Assembly: GCF_900100875.1 (NCBI RefSeq)
Contig: NZ_FNKQ01000003.1
Span: forward strand, 682,001-746,000
Source of the DNA: Halopelagius longus
GTDB taxonomy: Archaea > Halobacteriota > Halobacteria > Halobacteriales > Haloferacaceae
Direction: 5' to 3'
DNA length: 64,000 bases
Shown here: in pieces, positions 33,440-42,245 of the stretch
How the letters are laid out: each line of letters starts with the position of its first letter
Position numbering within the stretch: position 1 is the stretch's first letter
Notes under the pieces: generated by a model
What the model was told of the DNA's origin: nothing
The model's input: the letters and a program-made list of their open reading frames with translations, nothing else
Database searches by the model: none
Program-made: the position numbers and the translations under genes

Positions 33440-34807
33440 ATGAGCACCCAGCCCCCCGGACCGAAGGGCGTGCCGGTGTTCGGCAGCAGTCGGCACTACG
33501 CGAGGGACCCCTTCACCTTCCTGACGAACGTGGCCGAGGCGTACGGCGACGTGATCCACTTCGGACTCGGACCCATCGACACGTACATGCTCACCAACCC
33601 CGCCGACGTAGAGCGGGTGTTGGTGACCGAGGACGCGAAGTTCCACAAGCCGGACTTCCAAGACGACGCCATCGGAACGCTCCTCGGAGACGGCCTGCTC
33701 CTGAGCGAGGGCGAGACGTGGCGCAAACAGCGCGAACTCGCGAAACCGGCGTTCGACCCGCGGCGCATCGCGTCGCTGTCCGGCGTGATGACCGACCACG
33801 CGACGGCGATGGTCGAGGAGTGGGAAGACGGCGACGTACGCGACGTGCAGTTGGAGATGGCGCGCGTCACGGTGAAGATTATCGTCGAGGCGATGTTCGG
33901 GGCGAGCATCGACGACGAACGGACGCGGGTGGTCCAAGCGAACCTCGAACCGTTGGGGAGGCGCTTCGAGCCCGACCCGTTCCGCTTTCTCGTCCCCGAC
34001 TGGGCCCCGACGAAGGAGAACCGCGAGTACAAGCGGTCCGTGCGGGTTCTCGAAGGTATCATCGACGAGATAGTGGCCGAACGGACGGGAACCGAGAGCG
34101 ACCCCTCGGCGACGGTCACCGACGCGCCGGAGGAGAGAGCGCCGAGGGACCTCCTGTCGGTGCTCCTGCGCGCGAAGAAGCGGGGCGACCAGACCGACGA
34201 GCAACTCCGCGACGAGATGATGACGATGCTACTCGCGGGCCACGACACGACGGCATTGACGCTGACGTACGCGTGGTACCTGCTGTCGCAACACCCCGAG
34301 GCGGAGGCGAAGGTTCACGAGGAACTCGACGCCGTCTGCGGCGGCGAGACGCCGACGATGGCCGACGTGCGGCGGTTCGACTACATCGAGCGGGTGTTAC
34401 AGGAGGCGATGCGACTCTACCCGCCGGTGTACGTCATCTTCCGCGAACCGCAGGTGGACGTACGCCTCGGCGGCTATCGCGTGCCCGAAGGCTCCGCGGT
34501 GATGCTGCCGCAGTGGGTCGTCCACCGGTCGCCGCGGTGGTACGACTCGCCCGAGGAGTTCGACCCCGACAGGTGGCTCCCCGAACGGCGCGCGAAGCGC
34601 CCGCGGTTCTCGTACTTCCCGTTCGGCGGCGGGCCGCGCCACTGCATCGGCAAGCAGTTCTCGATGCTCGAAGCGCAACTGATACTCGGCACCGTCGCTC
34701 AGCGGTACGAACTGGAGTACGTCCGCGAGAAACCGTTCGACCTGCGCGGGTCGCTGACGATGCACCCCGACGAACCGATGGGGATGCGACTGCGGGCGCG
34801 CGATTAA
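33440..34807 (+). CDS. Cytochrome P450
   Basis: A complete 455-residue P450. The I-helix oxygen motif is LLAGHDTTALTL; the K-helix ExxR is in EAMRLYPPVY; the heme-thiolate loop is FPFGGGPRHCIGKQFS with the axial Cys. No membrane anchor is visible. Sequence style is of the CYP4/CYP102-like fatty-acid hydroxylase group; haloarchaeal members have been named CYP174, but I cannot assign the family. No ferredoxin or reductase gene is adjacent. Its 3' end overlaps the convergent RNA-ligase-like gene by four bases. Confidence 0.93.
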   Translation: MSTQPPGPKGVPVFGSSRHYARDPFTFLTNVAEAYGDVIHFGLGPIDTYMLTNPADVERVLVTEDAKFHKPDFQDDAIGTLLGDGLLLSEGETWRKQRELAKPAFDPRRIASLSGVMTDHATAMVEEWEDGDVRDVQLEMARVTVKIIVEAMFGASIDDERTRVVQANLEPLGRRFEPDPFRFLVPDWAPTKENREYKRSVRVLEGIIDEIVAERTGTESDPSATVTDAPEERAPRDLLSVLLRAKKRGDQTDEQLRDEMMTMLLAGHDTTALTLTYAWYLLSQHPEAEAKVHEELDAVCGGETPTMADVRRFDYIERVLQEAMRLYPPVYVIFREPQVDVRLGGYRVPEGSAVMLPQWVVHRSPRWYDSPEEFDPDRWLPERRAKRPRFSYFPFGGGPRHCIGKQFSMLEAQLILGTVAQRYELEYVREKPFDLRGSLTMHPDEPMGMRLRARD

Positions 34808-35304
34808 CCCCGAAGCGGCAACCGCGCCGCCGCCTCTCGGTAGCGGGCGTCCCAGACGGCGAGTTCGTTCACCGTCCAGCGCACGTCGTCTATCTCTCTG
34901 TCGGCCAACGCCTCGGCGTCGGCTACCCGCCCGCCGCGGGCCAGCGTCACGTGCGGCGTGTACTCGTCGGCCTCCATCCCCTCGACGACGCCGAACTCCC
35001 GGCAGAGGTCGTAATGTAAGTCGGAGAGTCCAGAGCTCTCGATTCGGAGGTAGACGACCGGCCCCTCCCCGCGGGTGGGCCGTTCGAAGAAGTCGATGCC
35101 GTCCGTCCGCACCTCGAACGGCGGCCGCCCCGAAAGCACCGAACGCAGTCGCTCTCTGACGTGCGGGAGCGAATCCTCGCCCTCCAGTCGCTTGACGACG
35201 AGCGTGTGCCGCTCTCGGACCTTCTCGAACGGCGAGAGAAGCGGAAACAGGTCCTCGGCGAGTCGTTCGACGCTCCCCGGGGCGAGGATGTTCAGGCTGA
35301 ACAC
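34804..35304 (-). CDS. 2'-5' RNA ligase / LigT-like 2H phosphoesterase
   Basis: A 166-residue 2H-family protein. The second catalytic motif PHVTLARGG fits HxTx. The first reads RHTLVVKR, so the Thr is shifted (H-T-L rather than H-x-T) and may be degenerate. Proteins of this family ligate RNA ends in vitro or cleave 2',3'-cyclic phosphates; the physiological role in archaea is unclear. It converges on the P450 gene with a four-base overlap. Confidence 0.8.
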   Translation of the reverse strand: MFSLNILAPGSVERLAEDLFPLLSPFEKVRERHTLVVKRLEGEDSLPHVRERLRSVLSGRPPFEVRTDGIDFFERPTRGEGPVVYLRIESSGLSDLHYDLCREFGVVEGMEADEYTPHVTLARGGRVADAEALADREIDDVRWTVNELAVWDARYREAAARLPLRG

Positions 35305-35347
35305 GTCTTCGAGTGACCCCGGCGTGTGAAGAACGCGTCGGGACGCG

Positions 35348-36202
35348 TCAATCGAACAGGTAGCCCCCGGCGGCGACGTGGTGTTCGAAGCTGACGGCGA
35401 CGGCCGAGGGGTCGGCCTTCGGGGGGAGCGCGGTCGTACAGACGGCGACGACGGAGACGGCGTCGGCCGACCGGCCCTGCCAACTGACGGTGTAGCCGTC
35501 TTCCTTTAATCCGGTCACCGGCGGCGAATCCCACGTCTTCGGGGCCTTCGGTCGGACCGTTCCGGTGTCGAGGGGCGCGTCCGCGGAGACGACGACGGAC
35601 TGACCGCCGGACAGCACCGTGTACCTGCCAGCCTGAGACGGCTTCACGTCGCCGTCGGGGGTGTTGTGGACGAGATTCAGCGACCCGGCGAACCCGAGGT
35701 TGACGCCGAGTGCGCGGACGCGAACGCTCGTCTTCGGTTCGTACCCGCCCGGAAGTTCCGGCAGTCGGGCCGTCTCCGTCAGGGGGCGCGCGCCCGCCCA
35801 CAGAAGCCACGCGTCTATCCTGTCGCCGTCGGGCCTCTCGCCGAGGTGGTAGCGCGCGACGGCGAAGTCGGCGCGAACGAGTCCGTCGCCGTCGTCGGTC
35901 CACGACTCGCGTCCGGTCGTGAACTCCTCCGTCCACGCGGTCACGAACGACGAGTCGTCCGGCGGACTCCGGGCCCCGAAGATGCCGTGGTCTCCGTACC
36001 GCGCCCGCATCTCGTCGCGGTAGTCGCGGAACGCCGCGGCGTCGAGGCCCGACCCGTCGAACTGGTTCGACCCGCCGCCCTCGGAGGAGATGGCGCGGGG
36101 GGCGGCGCACCCGGCGGCGGAGGCGAGTCCGAGTGCGGCGACGGTGCCGCCGAGTCGGCGGAGGAAGTGCCGTCTGTTCGGAGAGGAGGGCTCTCGTGTC
36201 AT
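35348..36202 (-). CDS. Tat-exported lipoprotein of unknown function
   Basis: A 284-residue secreted protein. The twin-arginine signal NRRHFLRRLGG and a hydrophobic stretch end in a lipobox, ASAAGC, so it is folded before export and lipid-anchored outside. The mature domain has no motif I recognise; WLLWAGARPL and VSFEHHVAAGGYLFD are distinctive. I chose ATG 36202 rather than TTG 36217; a gttatat element on the minus strand lies about 25 bases upstream. Named only from its export signals. Confidence 0.7.
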   Translation of the reverse strand: MTREPSSPNRRHFLRRLGGTVAALGLASAAGCAAPRAISSEGGGSNQFDGSGLDAAAFRDYRDEMRARYGDHGIFGARSPPDDSSFVTAWTEEFTTGRESWTDDGDGLVRADFAVARYHLGERPDGDRIDAWLLWAGARPLTETARLPELPGGYEPKTSVRVRALGVNLGFAGSLNLVHNTPDGDVKPSQAGRYTVLSGGQSVVVSADAPLDTGTVRPKAPKTWDSPPVTGLKEDGYTVSWQGRSADAVSVVAVCTTALPPKADPSAVAVSFEHHVAAGGYLFD

Positions 36203-36324
36203 CTGGAGACTGTTCAACTATAGCGGATATAACGTCATCGACGGAGAACGAACGGCGAGTCGAACGTCGATATTTGTGCCGCCCACGGGACACGCTTAAT
36301 GTTGCTCGACGGTAACGTTTCACT

Positions 36325-37467
36325 ATGGCAAGCGTCTTCCGCACGCTGGGACGGCTATCGGCCCGCGGGCCGCCGGACTGGTTGGTCACCGCACTGACCG
36401 CCGTCGTCGCCGTCGCAGTCGCCCTCCTCGTCCTCCCTCCCGACCCGGTGGTAGTGGTCGGCGCAGTGATTCTGGCGCTCGCCGTCACCACCCTCTACAG
36501 CGCCGTCGAGTTCGTCCAAGCGTACGAGCGTCGGGCGCTGACCGTCCTCGGTCGGTACCGGAAGCTGCTCGAACCGGGGTTGAACGTCGTCCCGCCGTTC
36601 GTCTCGAAGACGTACCGCTTCGACATGCGGACGCAGACGCTCGACGTGCCGCCGCAGGAGGCCATCACGGAGGACAACTCGCCGGTCACCGCCGACGCCG
36701 TCGTCTACATCAGGGTGATGGACGCAAAGCGGGCGTTCCTCGAAGTCGACGACTACGAGCGGGCCGTGTCGAACCTCGCACAGACGACGCTCCGGGCCGT
36801 CATCGGCGACATGGAACTCGACGAGACGCTGTCGCGCCGCGAGGAGATAAACCGCCGAATCCGCGAGGAACTCGACGAACCCACCGACGAGTGGGGCGTC
36901 CGCGTCGAGAGCGTCGAGGTCCGCGAGGTGAAGCCGTCGATGGAAGTCCAAAGCGCGATGGAACAGCAGGCGGGCGCCGAACGCCGCCGCCGCGCGATGA
37001 TTCTCGAAGCGCAGGGTGAGCGTCGCTCTGCCGTCGAACGCGCAGAGGGTGAGAAGCAGTCGAACATCATCCGCGCGCAGGGCGAAAAGCAGAGCCAGAT
37101 TCTCGAAGCGCAGGGCGACGCCATCTCGACGGTCCTGCGCGCGCGGTCCGCCGAGTCGATGGGCGAACGCGCCATCGTCGAACGGGGGATGGAGAGTCTC
37201 GCTCGCATCGGCGAGTCGCCCTCGACGACGTACGTCCTCCCGCAGGAACTCACCTCGCTTCTCGGGCGCTACGGCCGGCAACTCACCGACAGCGACCTAC
37301 AGGAGTCGGCGGCGTTGGAGAGCAACGACTTCGACGCCGAGACGCAGGAACTCCTCGGACTGAACGACGTCGAGGAGATTCTGGCCGGGACGAACGGCGA
37401 CATCGGAAACGGCGAGAACATCGCCGGGCGGTCCGACGCCACGGAGAGCGAGTACGAGGAGCGCTGA
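36325..37467 (+). CDS. SPFH/Band 7 (stomatin-like) membrane protein
   Basis: A 380-residue stomatin/prohibitin-type protein. An N-terminal hydrophobic region (about residues 17-55, two helices) precedes the SPFH domain (YERRALTVLGRYRKLLEPGL to VREVKPSMEVQSAMEQQ). A long Ala/Glu/Arg coiled coil with repeated EAQGE/RAQGEKQS units follows. Such proteins form cages on the membrane that organise proteases or transporters. No NfeD partner gene is adjacent. The acidic tail is variable. Confidence 0.9.
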   Translation: MASVFRTLGRLSARGPPDWLVTALTAVVAVAVALLVLPPDPVVVVGAVILALAVTTLYSAVEFVQAYERRALTVLGRYRKLLEPGLNVVPPFVSKTYRFDMRTQTLDVPPQEAITEDNSPVTADAVVYIRVMDAKRAFLEVDDYERAVSNLAQTTLRAVIGDMELDETLSRREEINRRIREELDEPTDEWGVRVESVEVREVKPSMEVQSAMEQQAGAERRRRAMILEAQGERRSAVERAEGEKQSNIIRAQGEKQSQILEAQGDAISTVLRARSAESMGERAIVERGMESLARIGESPSTTYVLPQELTSLLGRYGRQLTDSDLQESAALESNDFDAETQELLGLNDVEEILAGTNGDIGNGENIAGRSDATESEYEER

Positions 37468-37468
37468 C

Positions 37469-38068
37469 TCACCCGCGCGCGTTCGTCCGCGACACCGACG
37501 AGACAGCCGCGAGGTCCAACACCTCTTCTGCGAACCGTTCGACGCGGGTCCAGTCGGTGTACTCGTAGTCCCGTCGCGGGTCAGTATCGCCGCCCATCTT
37601 CGCGACGATTCTCCGCATGACGAACCGCTTGAGGAAGCCGTACTCGCCGTACTTCAACGCGCCGCCGACCGTCGCCGTCCGGTCGGGCGACCACCGCGCG
37701 TTCGCGGTGAACCGTTCGACGTACTCTTCGGCCTTCTCCCGAATCTCCGGGTCGTCGCTGGCCGCCGAGAGACTGACAGAGAAAAAGCCCGAGGGAACCG
37801 AACGGAGCGCGTTTCGGTGGTTCTCGGCGAACTCCGAGACGGACCGCTGGTGGGACCCGCCGTGTATCGACCCGCCGACGAAGACGGCGTCGAACGACGC
37901 GGGGTCGACGTCCGCGTGCGGGGCGTCGAGGTTCACGAGCGTCGTCTCCGCGCCGCGCCGGTCGGCGACGACGGCGATTCGCTCTGCGACCGCCCGCGTC
38001 TGTCCCTCGGTCGTGGCGTAGGCGACGAGTACCGTTCCGGAGTCGGACGGGGGAGCGGAGGCGTCCAT
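37469..38068 (-). CDS. Flavodoxin-like protein of the HemG type
   Basis: A 199-residue flavodoxin-fold protein. The FMN phosphate loop reads VAYATTEGQTRAVAERIA, and GGSIHGGSHQRSVSEFAENH is typical of HemG-like protoporphyrinogen dehydrogenases. It could oxidise protoporphyrinogen to protoporphyrin for heme, with flavin as cofactor; another electron carrier role is possible. I start at ATG 38068; 38095 would add nine basic residues. Its 3' end lies one base from the convergent SPFH gene. Confidence 0.78.
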   Translation of the reverse strand: MDASAPPSDSGTVLVAYATTEGQTRAVAERIAVVADRRGAETTLVNLDAPHADVDPASFDAVFVGGSIHGGSHQRSVSEFAENHRNALRSVPSGFFSVSLSAASDDPEIREKAEEYVERFTANARWSPDRTATVGGALKYGEYGFLKRFVMRRIVAKMGGDTDPRRDYEYTDWTRVERFAEEVLDLAAVSSVSRTNARG

Positions 38069-38156
38069 ACCGGGCGCAACGCGGCGAACCCTCAAGGCTC
38101 TACGGCGACGTTCGGGTTCGGGAGAGAGTCAGTCCGCGAGACGGGAACGGCCGCGG

Positions 38157-38540
38157 TCACTCCGAGAGCGTCCGCCCGACGAGCGAACGTTCGTTCTCGT
38201 AGGTGAGACAGTCCGTCGCCGACGACGGCGAGAGCCACGTCCGGTCGTCTATCTCTTCGTCGGGGACGAATCGGTACGCCTCGACCAACGACATCCGCCA
38301 GACGAAGACGCCTTTCGGTCCCTGCCGACCGGCGTCGTACTGGTAGCGCCCGGCGAAGGGGCCGCACTCGACGGCGCACCGCGTCTCCTCGCGAACCTCG
38401 CGGACGGCCGTCTCGACCAGCGACTCGCCCGGTTCGAGTTTCCCCTTCGGGAGCACCCAGTCGTCGTACCGCGGTCGGTGGACGAGACAGAGGCGGCCGT
38501 CGCCCCGGCGGAGCAACCCGCCCGCGGCGAACGTCACCAC
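38157..38540 (-). CDS. NUDIX hydrolase
   Basis: A 127-residue single NUDIX domain. The box GKLEPGESLVETAVREVREET matches G-x5-E-x7-R-E-x-x-E-E with the metal-binding Glu residues in place. It hydrolyses a nucleoside diphosphate linked to another group; the substrate cannot be told. Its ATG is two bases from the uvrB stop on the same strand, so it is probably read with uvrB and may act in nucleotide-pool sanitation. Confidence 0.88.
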   Translation of the reverse strand: MVTFAAGGLLRRGDGRLCLVHRPRYDDWVLPKGKLEPGESLVETAVREVREETRCAVECGPFAGRYQYDAGRQGPKGVFVWRMSLVEAYRFVPDEEIDDRTWLSPSSATDCLTYENERSLVGRTLSE

Positions 38541-38542
38541 GG

Positions 38543-40633
38543 TCAGAACTCGTCCGGCGGCGCGAGTCCGTCGTCGGGGTCGCTCTCGGGGGCGACGCCC
38601 TCCTCCTCGTCCAAGTCGAACTCCTCGCGCAGTTTCCGGATTCTGTCGCGGATGTCGGCGGCGAGTTCGAATTCGAGGTTGTCGGCGGCCTCCTGCATCC
38701 GGTCTCGGAGGTAGGCGACCTGCTGTTTGGCCTCCTCCTCGTTTCCGGGGGCGTCGCCCGTCGCCTTCGAGGTGTCCGTCTTGCTCCCGGGGAGGTTCGT
38801 CTCGCCGACGGCCTTCTCGATGGTCGTCGGTTCGTAGCCGTGTTCCTCGTTGAACTCCTGTTGGATTTCGCGGCGGCGTTGGGTCTCCTCGATGGCCGAC
38901 TCCATCGCGTCGGTCCGCTTGTCGGCGTACAGAACCACCTCGCCTTCGACGTTGCGGGCGGCGCGACCCATCGTCTGAATCAGCGTCGTCTCCGACCTGA
39001 GGAAGCCCTCTTGGTCGGCGTCGAGGATGGCGACCAAGGAGACTTCGGGGATGTCGAGACCCTCCCGGAGGAGGTTGATGCCGACCAGCACGTCGATTTC
39101 CCCGAGGCGTAAGTCGCGGATGAGTTCGTGGCGTTCGAGCGTGTCCGTCTCGTCGTGCATGTAGGCGACGGAGACGCCCGACTCTTCGAGGTACTCGGTG
39201 AGGTCCTCGGCCATCCGCTTGGTCAGGGTGGTGACGAGGGTTCGCTCGCCGCGTTCGATTCGCTCGTCGATGCGGTCCATCAGGTCGTCCACCTGTCCGG
39301 TGGCGTCCTCGACTTCCACCTTCGGGTCCACGAGGTGCGTCGGGCGGACGATCTGCTCGGCAATCTGCTCGGACTGTTCGCGTTCGTAGTCGCCCGGCGT
39401 CGCACTCACGAACAGTTTCTTGTCCGTCTTCTCTTGGAACTCCTCGAACGTCAGCGGGCGGTTGTCGTACGCCGTCGGGAGGCGGAAGCCGTTCTCCACG
39501 AGGGAGTCCTTCCGCGATTTGTCGCCCGCGAACTGACCTTTGATCTGCGGGAGCGTCTGGTGGGACTCGTCGACGACGGTGAGGAAGTCGTCGGGGAAGT
39601 AATCGAGCAGGGTGTACGGCGGGTCGCCCGAGTCGCGGTCGGACATGTGGACGGAGTAGTTCTCGATGCCCGAACAGTAGCCCGTCTCCCTGAGCATCTC
39701 GATGTCGAAGGTGGTCCGCTCTTCGATTCGCTGGGCGGCGACGAGGTCACCCTGTCGTTCGAAGTAGCGGACGCGTTGCTCCTTCAGTTCCTCTATCTCC
39801 GAGATGGCCTGCTCTAACTTGTCCTCGGGGATGGAGTAGTGCTCCGCCGGGTGGACGAGGACGGCGGGTTCCTCGGAGACGACCTCCCCCTGCAGGGGGT
39901 CGAGCTTCATCATGCGGTCTATCTCGTCGCCCCAGAACTCGATGCGGACGGCGTAGCGACCGTACATCGGGAACACCTCGACGGTGTCGCCGCGGACGCG
40001 GAAGGTACCCTGCTGGAAGTCCACGTCGTTTCGCTCGTAGTTGAGGTCGACGAGTCGGCCGAGCAGTTCGTCCCGGTCGATTCGGTCGCCGACTTCCAGA
40101 CGGAGGGACATGTCGGTGTAGTTCTTCGGGTCGCCGAGGCCGTAGATGGCCGAGACGGAGGCGACGACGATGACGTCGTCGCGGGTGAGGAGCGAACGCG
40201 TCGCGGAGTGTCGCAGGCGGTCTATCTCCTCGTTTATCGACATGTCCTTGTCGATGTAGGTGTCCGTCTGTTCGACGTACGCCTCCGGTTGGTAGTAGTC
40301 GTAGTAGGAGACGAAGTACTCCACCGCGTTGTCGGGGAAGAGGTTCCGGAACTCCTCGTACAGTTGGGCGGCGAGCGTCTTGTTGTGGGCGATGACGAGC
40401 GTCGGCTTCTGAATCTCCTCTATCAGCCACGAGACGGTGTTGGTCTTGCCGGACCCGGTGACGCCGAGGAGCGTCTGGGTGTCCATCCCCTGTTCGTAGC
40501 CGCGAGCTAGCTTCTCTATGGCCTCCGGTTGGTCACCGGCGGGGTCGAACGGGGCGTCCACGCGGAAGTCGCGGTCCGCCGCCGGGCGGTCGGGAGAGAG
40601 CGGTCCCTTCTCCGAACCGGACGTGTCGCTCAT
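38543..40633 (-). CDS. uvrB: UvrABC system protein B
   Basis: A 696-residue UvrB. Walker A is [17 protein letters not shown]; the damage-verifying beta-hairpin region is [13 protein letters not shown]; the DESH box is [12 protein letters not shown]; motif VI is [14 protein letters not shown]-terminal UVR segment that binds UvrC ([20 protein letters not shown]) is present. It verifies DNA damage in bacterial-type nucleotide excision repair, acquired by haloarchaea. A NUDIX gene follows two bases downstream. Confidence 0.97.
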   Translation of the reverse strand: MSDTSGSEKGPLSPDRPAADRDFRVDAPFDPAGDQPEAIEKLARGYEQGMDTQTLLGVTGSGKTNTVSWLIEEIQKPTLVIAHNKTLAAQLYEEFRNLFPDNAVEYFVSYYDYYQPEAYVEQTDTYIDKDMSINEEIDRLRHSATRSLLTRDDVIVVASVSAIYGLGDPKNYTDMSLRLEVGDRIDRDELLGRLVDLNYERNDVDFQQGTFRVRGDTVEVFPMYGRYAVRIEFWGDEIDRMMKLDPLQGEVVSEEPAVLVHPAEHYSIPEDKLEQAISEIEELKEQRVRYFERQGDLVAAQRIEERTTFDIEMLRETGYCSGIENYSVHMSDRDSGDPPYTLLDYFPDDFLTVVDESHQTLPQIKGQFAGDKSRKDSLVENGFRLPTAYDNRPLTFEEFQEKTDKKLFVSATPGDYEREQSEQIAEQIVRPTHLVDPKVEVEDATGQVDDLMDRIDERIERGERTLVTTLTKRMAEDLTEYLEESGVSVAYMHDETDTLERHELIRDLRLGEIDVLVGINLLREGLDIPEVSLVAILDADQEGFLRSETTLIQTMGRAARNVEGEVVLYADKRTDAMESAIEETQRRREIQQEFNEEHGYEPTTIEKAVGETNLPGSKTDTSKATGDAPGNEEEAKQQVAYLRDRMQEAADNLEFELAADIRDRIRKLREEFDLDEEEGVAPESDPDDGLAPPDEF

Positions 40634-40801
40634 TGCTCGCCGGTACGTGTCCGACGTACTTGAGGGAGACGGTCATCGCCGTTTCGGCGGCGAGAGACGC
40701 GCGCGAGACCCCCCCGACCCCGCGAGAGTGGTCCGTCACGGGCGGCCGCAAAGGCGGCCGTCGGAGGAACTATTTTGCGAGGGGAATGGGAACGGCGACA
40801 C

Positions 40802-41071
40802 ATGGCGCACGAAGAACTCCAGAACGCGAGCGACGAACTCCGCGCGGCCGCCGAAGCGGCGTCCGGCGACCTGCAGTCGCGCATCTACGACCAGTCGAAC
40901 CAGTTGGCCGACCTCGCCGCCGCCGAACGCGGCCCGGACCACGGCCGACTCGCCCGACACATGAACGCACTCACCGAAATCAAAGAGGAGACGGACGGCG
41001 AAGTGAAAGAACGAGTCGAGTCGGCGTACGACCACGTGAAGGAGTACCGCTCCGGCGTCTCGGGCGTCTGA
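40802..41071 (+). CDS. Small helical haloarchaeal protein (DUF7553-like)
   Basis: An 89-residue, all-helical, acidic protein (MAHEELQNASDELRAAAEAA) without cysteine or membrane segment, probably forming a helical hairpin. Homologues are common in haloarchaea under the name DUF7553, recalled from memory. The element elsewhere called copy B begins about 120 bases downstream. Function unknown. Confidence 0.7.
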   Translation: MAHEELQNASDELRAAAEAASGDLQSRIYDQSNQLADLAAAERGPDHGRLARHMNALTEIKEETDGEVKERVESAYDHVKEYRSGVSGV

Positions 41072-41191
41072 CGGTCGTCAGACCCTCTCCCGCCCGAAAC
41101 CCCTCCGTTTCAAGTGGAGATTGAGAACAGTTCGCATCGGGTGGGAGTGCAGAAGCGGAAGGGTTGCGGAGGCGGTATCGGACACCGAGTC

Positions 41192-41334
41192 GTACCGGGA
41201 GCGAACGAAGTGAGCGACCGGCCTTTTTGGTCCAGATTTTTGGGGGGTTCGAGCGCGTCGCCGAACTGCGTTCGGCTGCCCACCGGACGAAGTCCGGTGA
41301 CGCCGGAGGCGCGCGAGGACCCCCTGTAAAAAGG
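41192..41334 (-). repeat. Copy B of the structured 3'-flank element
   Basis: This holds the same 20-base core (41223-41242) and terminal gtaaaaagg (41326-41334) as copy A. The left stem involves accgg...ccgg with gagcg repeats. The right part is longer and pairs ggggg (about 41243) with ccccc (about 41320), with an inner accggac...gtccggt hairpin. It ends seven bases before the stop codon of the gene at 41342. Confidence 0.6.
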
Positions 41335-41341
41335 GGAGGGC

Positions 41342-41962
41342 CTAGCAGACGTTCTTCGGCTTGACGCCCATCGACTCGAGCGTCTCGACGTACTCGTCGT
41401 AGGCGCCCTCCACGACGGCGTCGGCGGCGTCGCGGGCGACGTCCCAGTCGTCGTCGCCCTCGCACGTCTCGTCTAACGCCGCCGCGACTCGGTCGCGGGC
41501 GTCCTCGACGTCGCCGCGCAGGTCGCGAAACTCCGAGGCGGTGCGGGGGTCGGCGTCGCCGACGAAGAAGCCGACCATCTGCTCGACGTGTTTCTGCGCG
41601 ACGAGGTAGCGCCCGAGGAGGCCGCCGAGGCGGGGGACGGTGTCCTCGAACTCGGCGAGTCGGGCGTCCGTCTCGGGCGTCTCGCCGCGTTCGTGGTCGT
41701 CCGGCGCGACCGAGTCGGCGTGGTCGCGGGCCGTCGCCGCGAGTTCCTCGTAGAGCGATGCGGCGGCGTCGTCGTCCTCGTCGGCCGCCCACTCGTCGAG
41801 GACCGACGCGAGGGAGCGCGCGTCGTCCGCGGCGGCGGCGCGGACGGGACCGGCGTCCATCTCGCCGCCGGTGAGGGCGTACAGCGCCTTCGAGGAGCCG
41901 AGTCGGGAGAAGGGCGTCTCGTGGTCGTCGCGGAGTTCGTCGGCGAGGTCCTGACCGTTCAT
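41342..41962 (-). CDS. Helical haloarchaeal protein, possibly rubrerythrin/ferritin-like
   Basis: A 206-residue, helix-rich, acidic protein (MNGQDLADELRDDHETPFSR). Regular Glu/His-containing helices (LYEELAATARDHADSV, YLVAQKHVEQMVGFF) suggest a four-helix bundle, and I recall relatives labelled rubrerythrin family, but I do not see two clear ExxH metal motifs. Two cysteines occur near the C-terminus. ATG at 41962; the frame stays open upstream into the promoter region of the divergent regulator. Function not established. Confidence 0.6.
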   Translation of the reverse strand: MNGQDLADELRDDHETPFSRLGSSKALYALTGGEMDAGPVRAAAADDARSLASVLDEWAADEDDDAAASLYEELAATARDHADSVAPDDHERGETPETDARLAEFEDTVPRLGGLLGRYLVAQKHVEQMVGFFVGDADPRTASEFRDLRGDVEDARDRVAAALDETCEGDDDWDVARDAADAVVEGAYDEYVETLESMGVKPKNVC

Positions 41963-42245
41963 ACCCCGTCGTACGGCGTATCGGACTTTGTAACCATCGA
42001 CATGGGGAACGCGATGGAAGTACGCGTCGCAGGGAGACGGTTCGGGCGTCGGATCCGAGCGAGACCCCCGAGCGCGTTTGAGACGCGCTATCACGGGCGA
42101 CGTTGCCCTTATCTACGTCTGGCTCCGAATGAAGTCAGATGCCGCCGTCCTTCCGTACCCCCCTACACGCGGACGTCGAACCACTACGGTCGCTTTCGTT
42201 CCGGAGCGACGACGCCCTCCTCTCGACTCCCACTTCCCGACTCCC

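Noticed and set aside
31679-34204. 841-residue minus-strand frame opposite the helicase and P450 genes
   Set aside because: It crosses two well-supported genes and an intergenic gap; Arg/Val/Leu-rich antisense composition typical of high-GC DNA.
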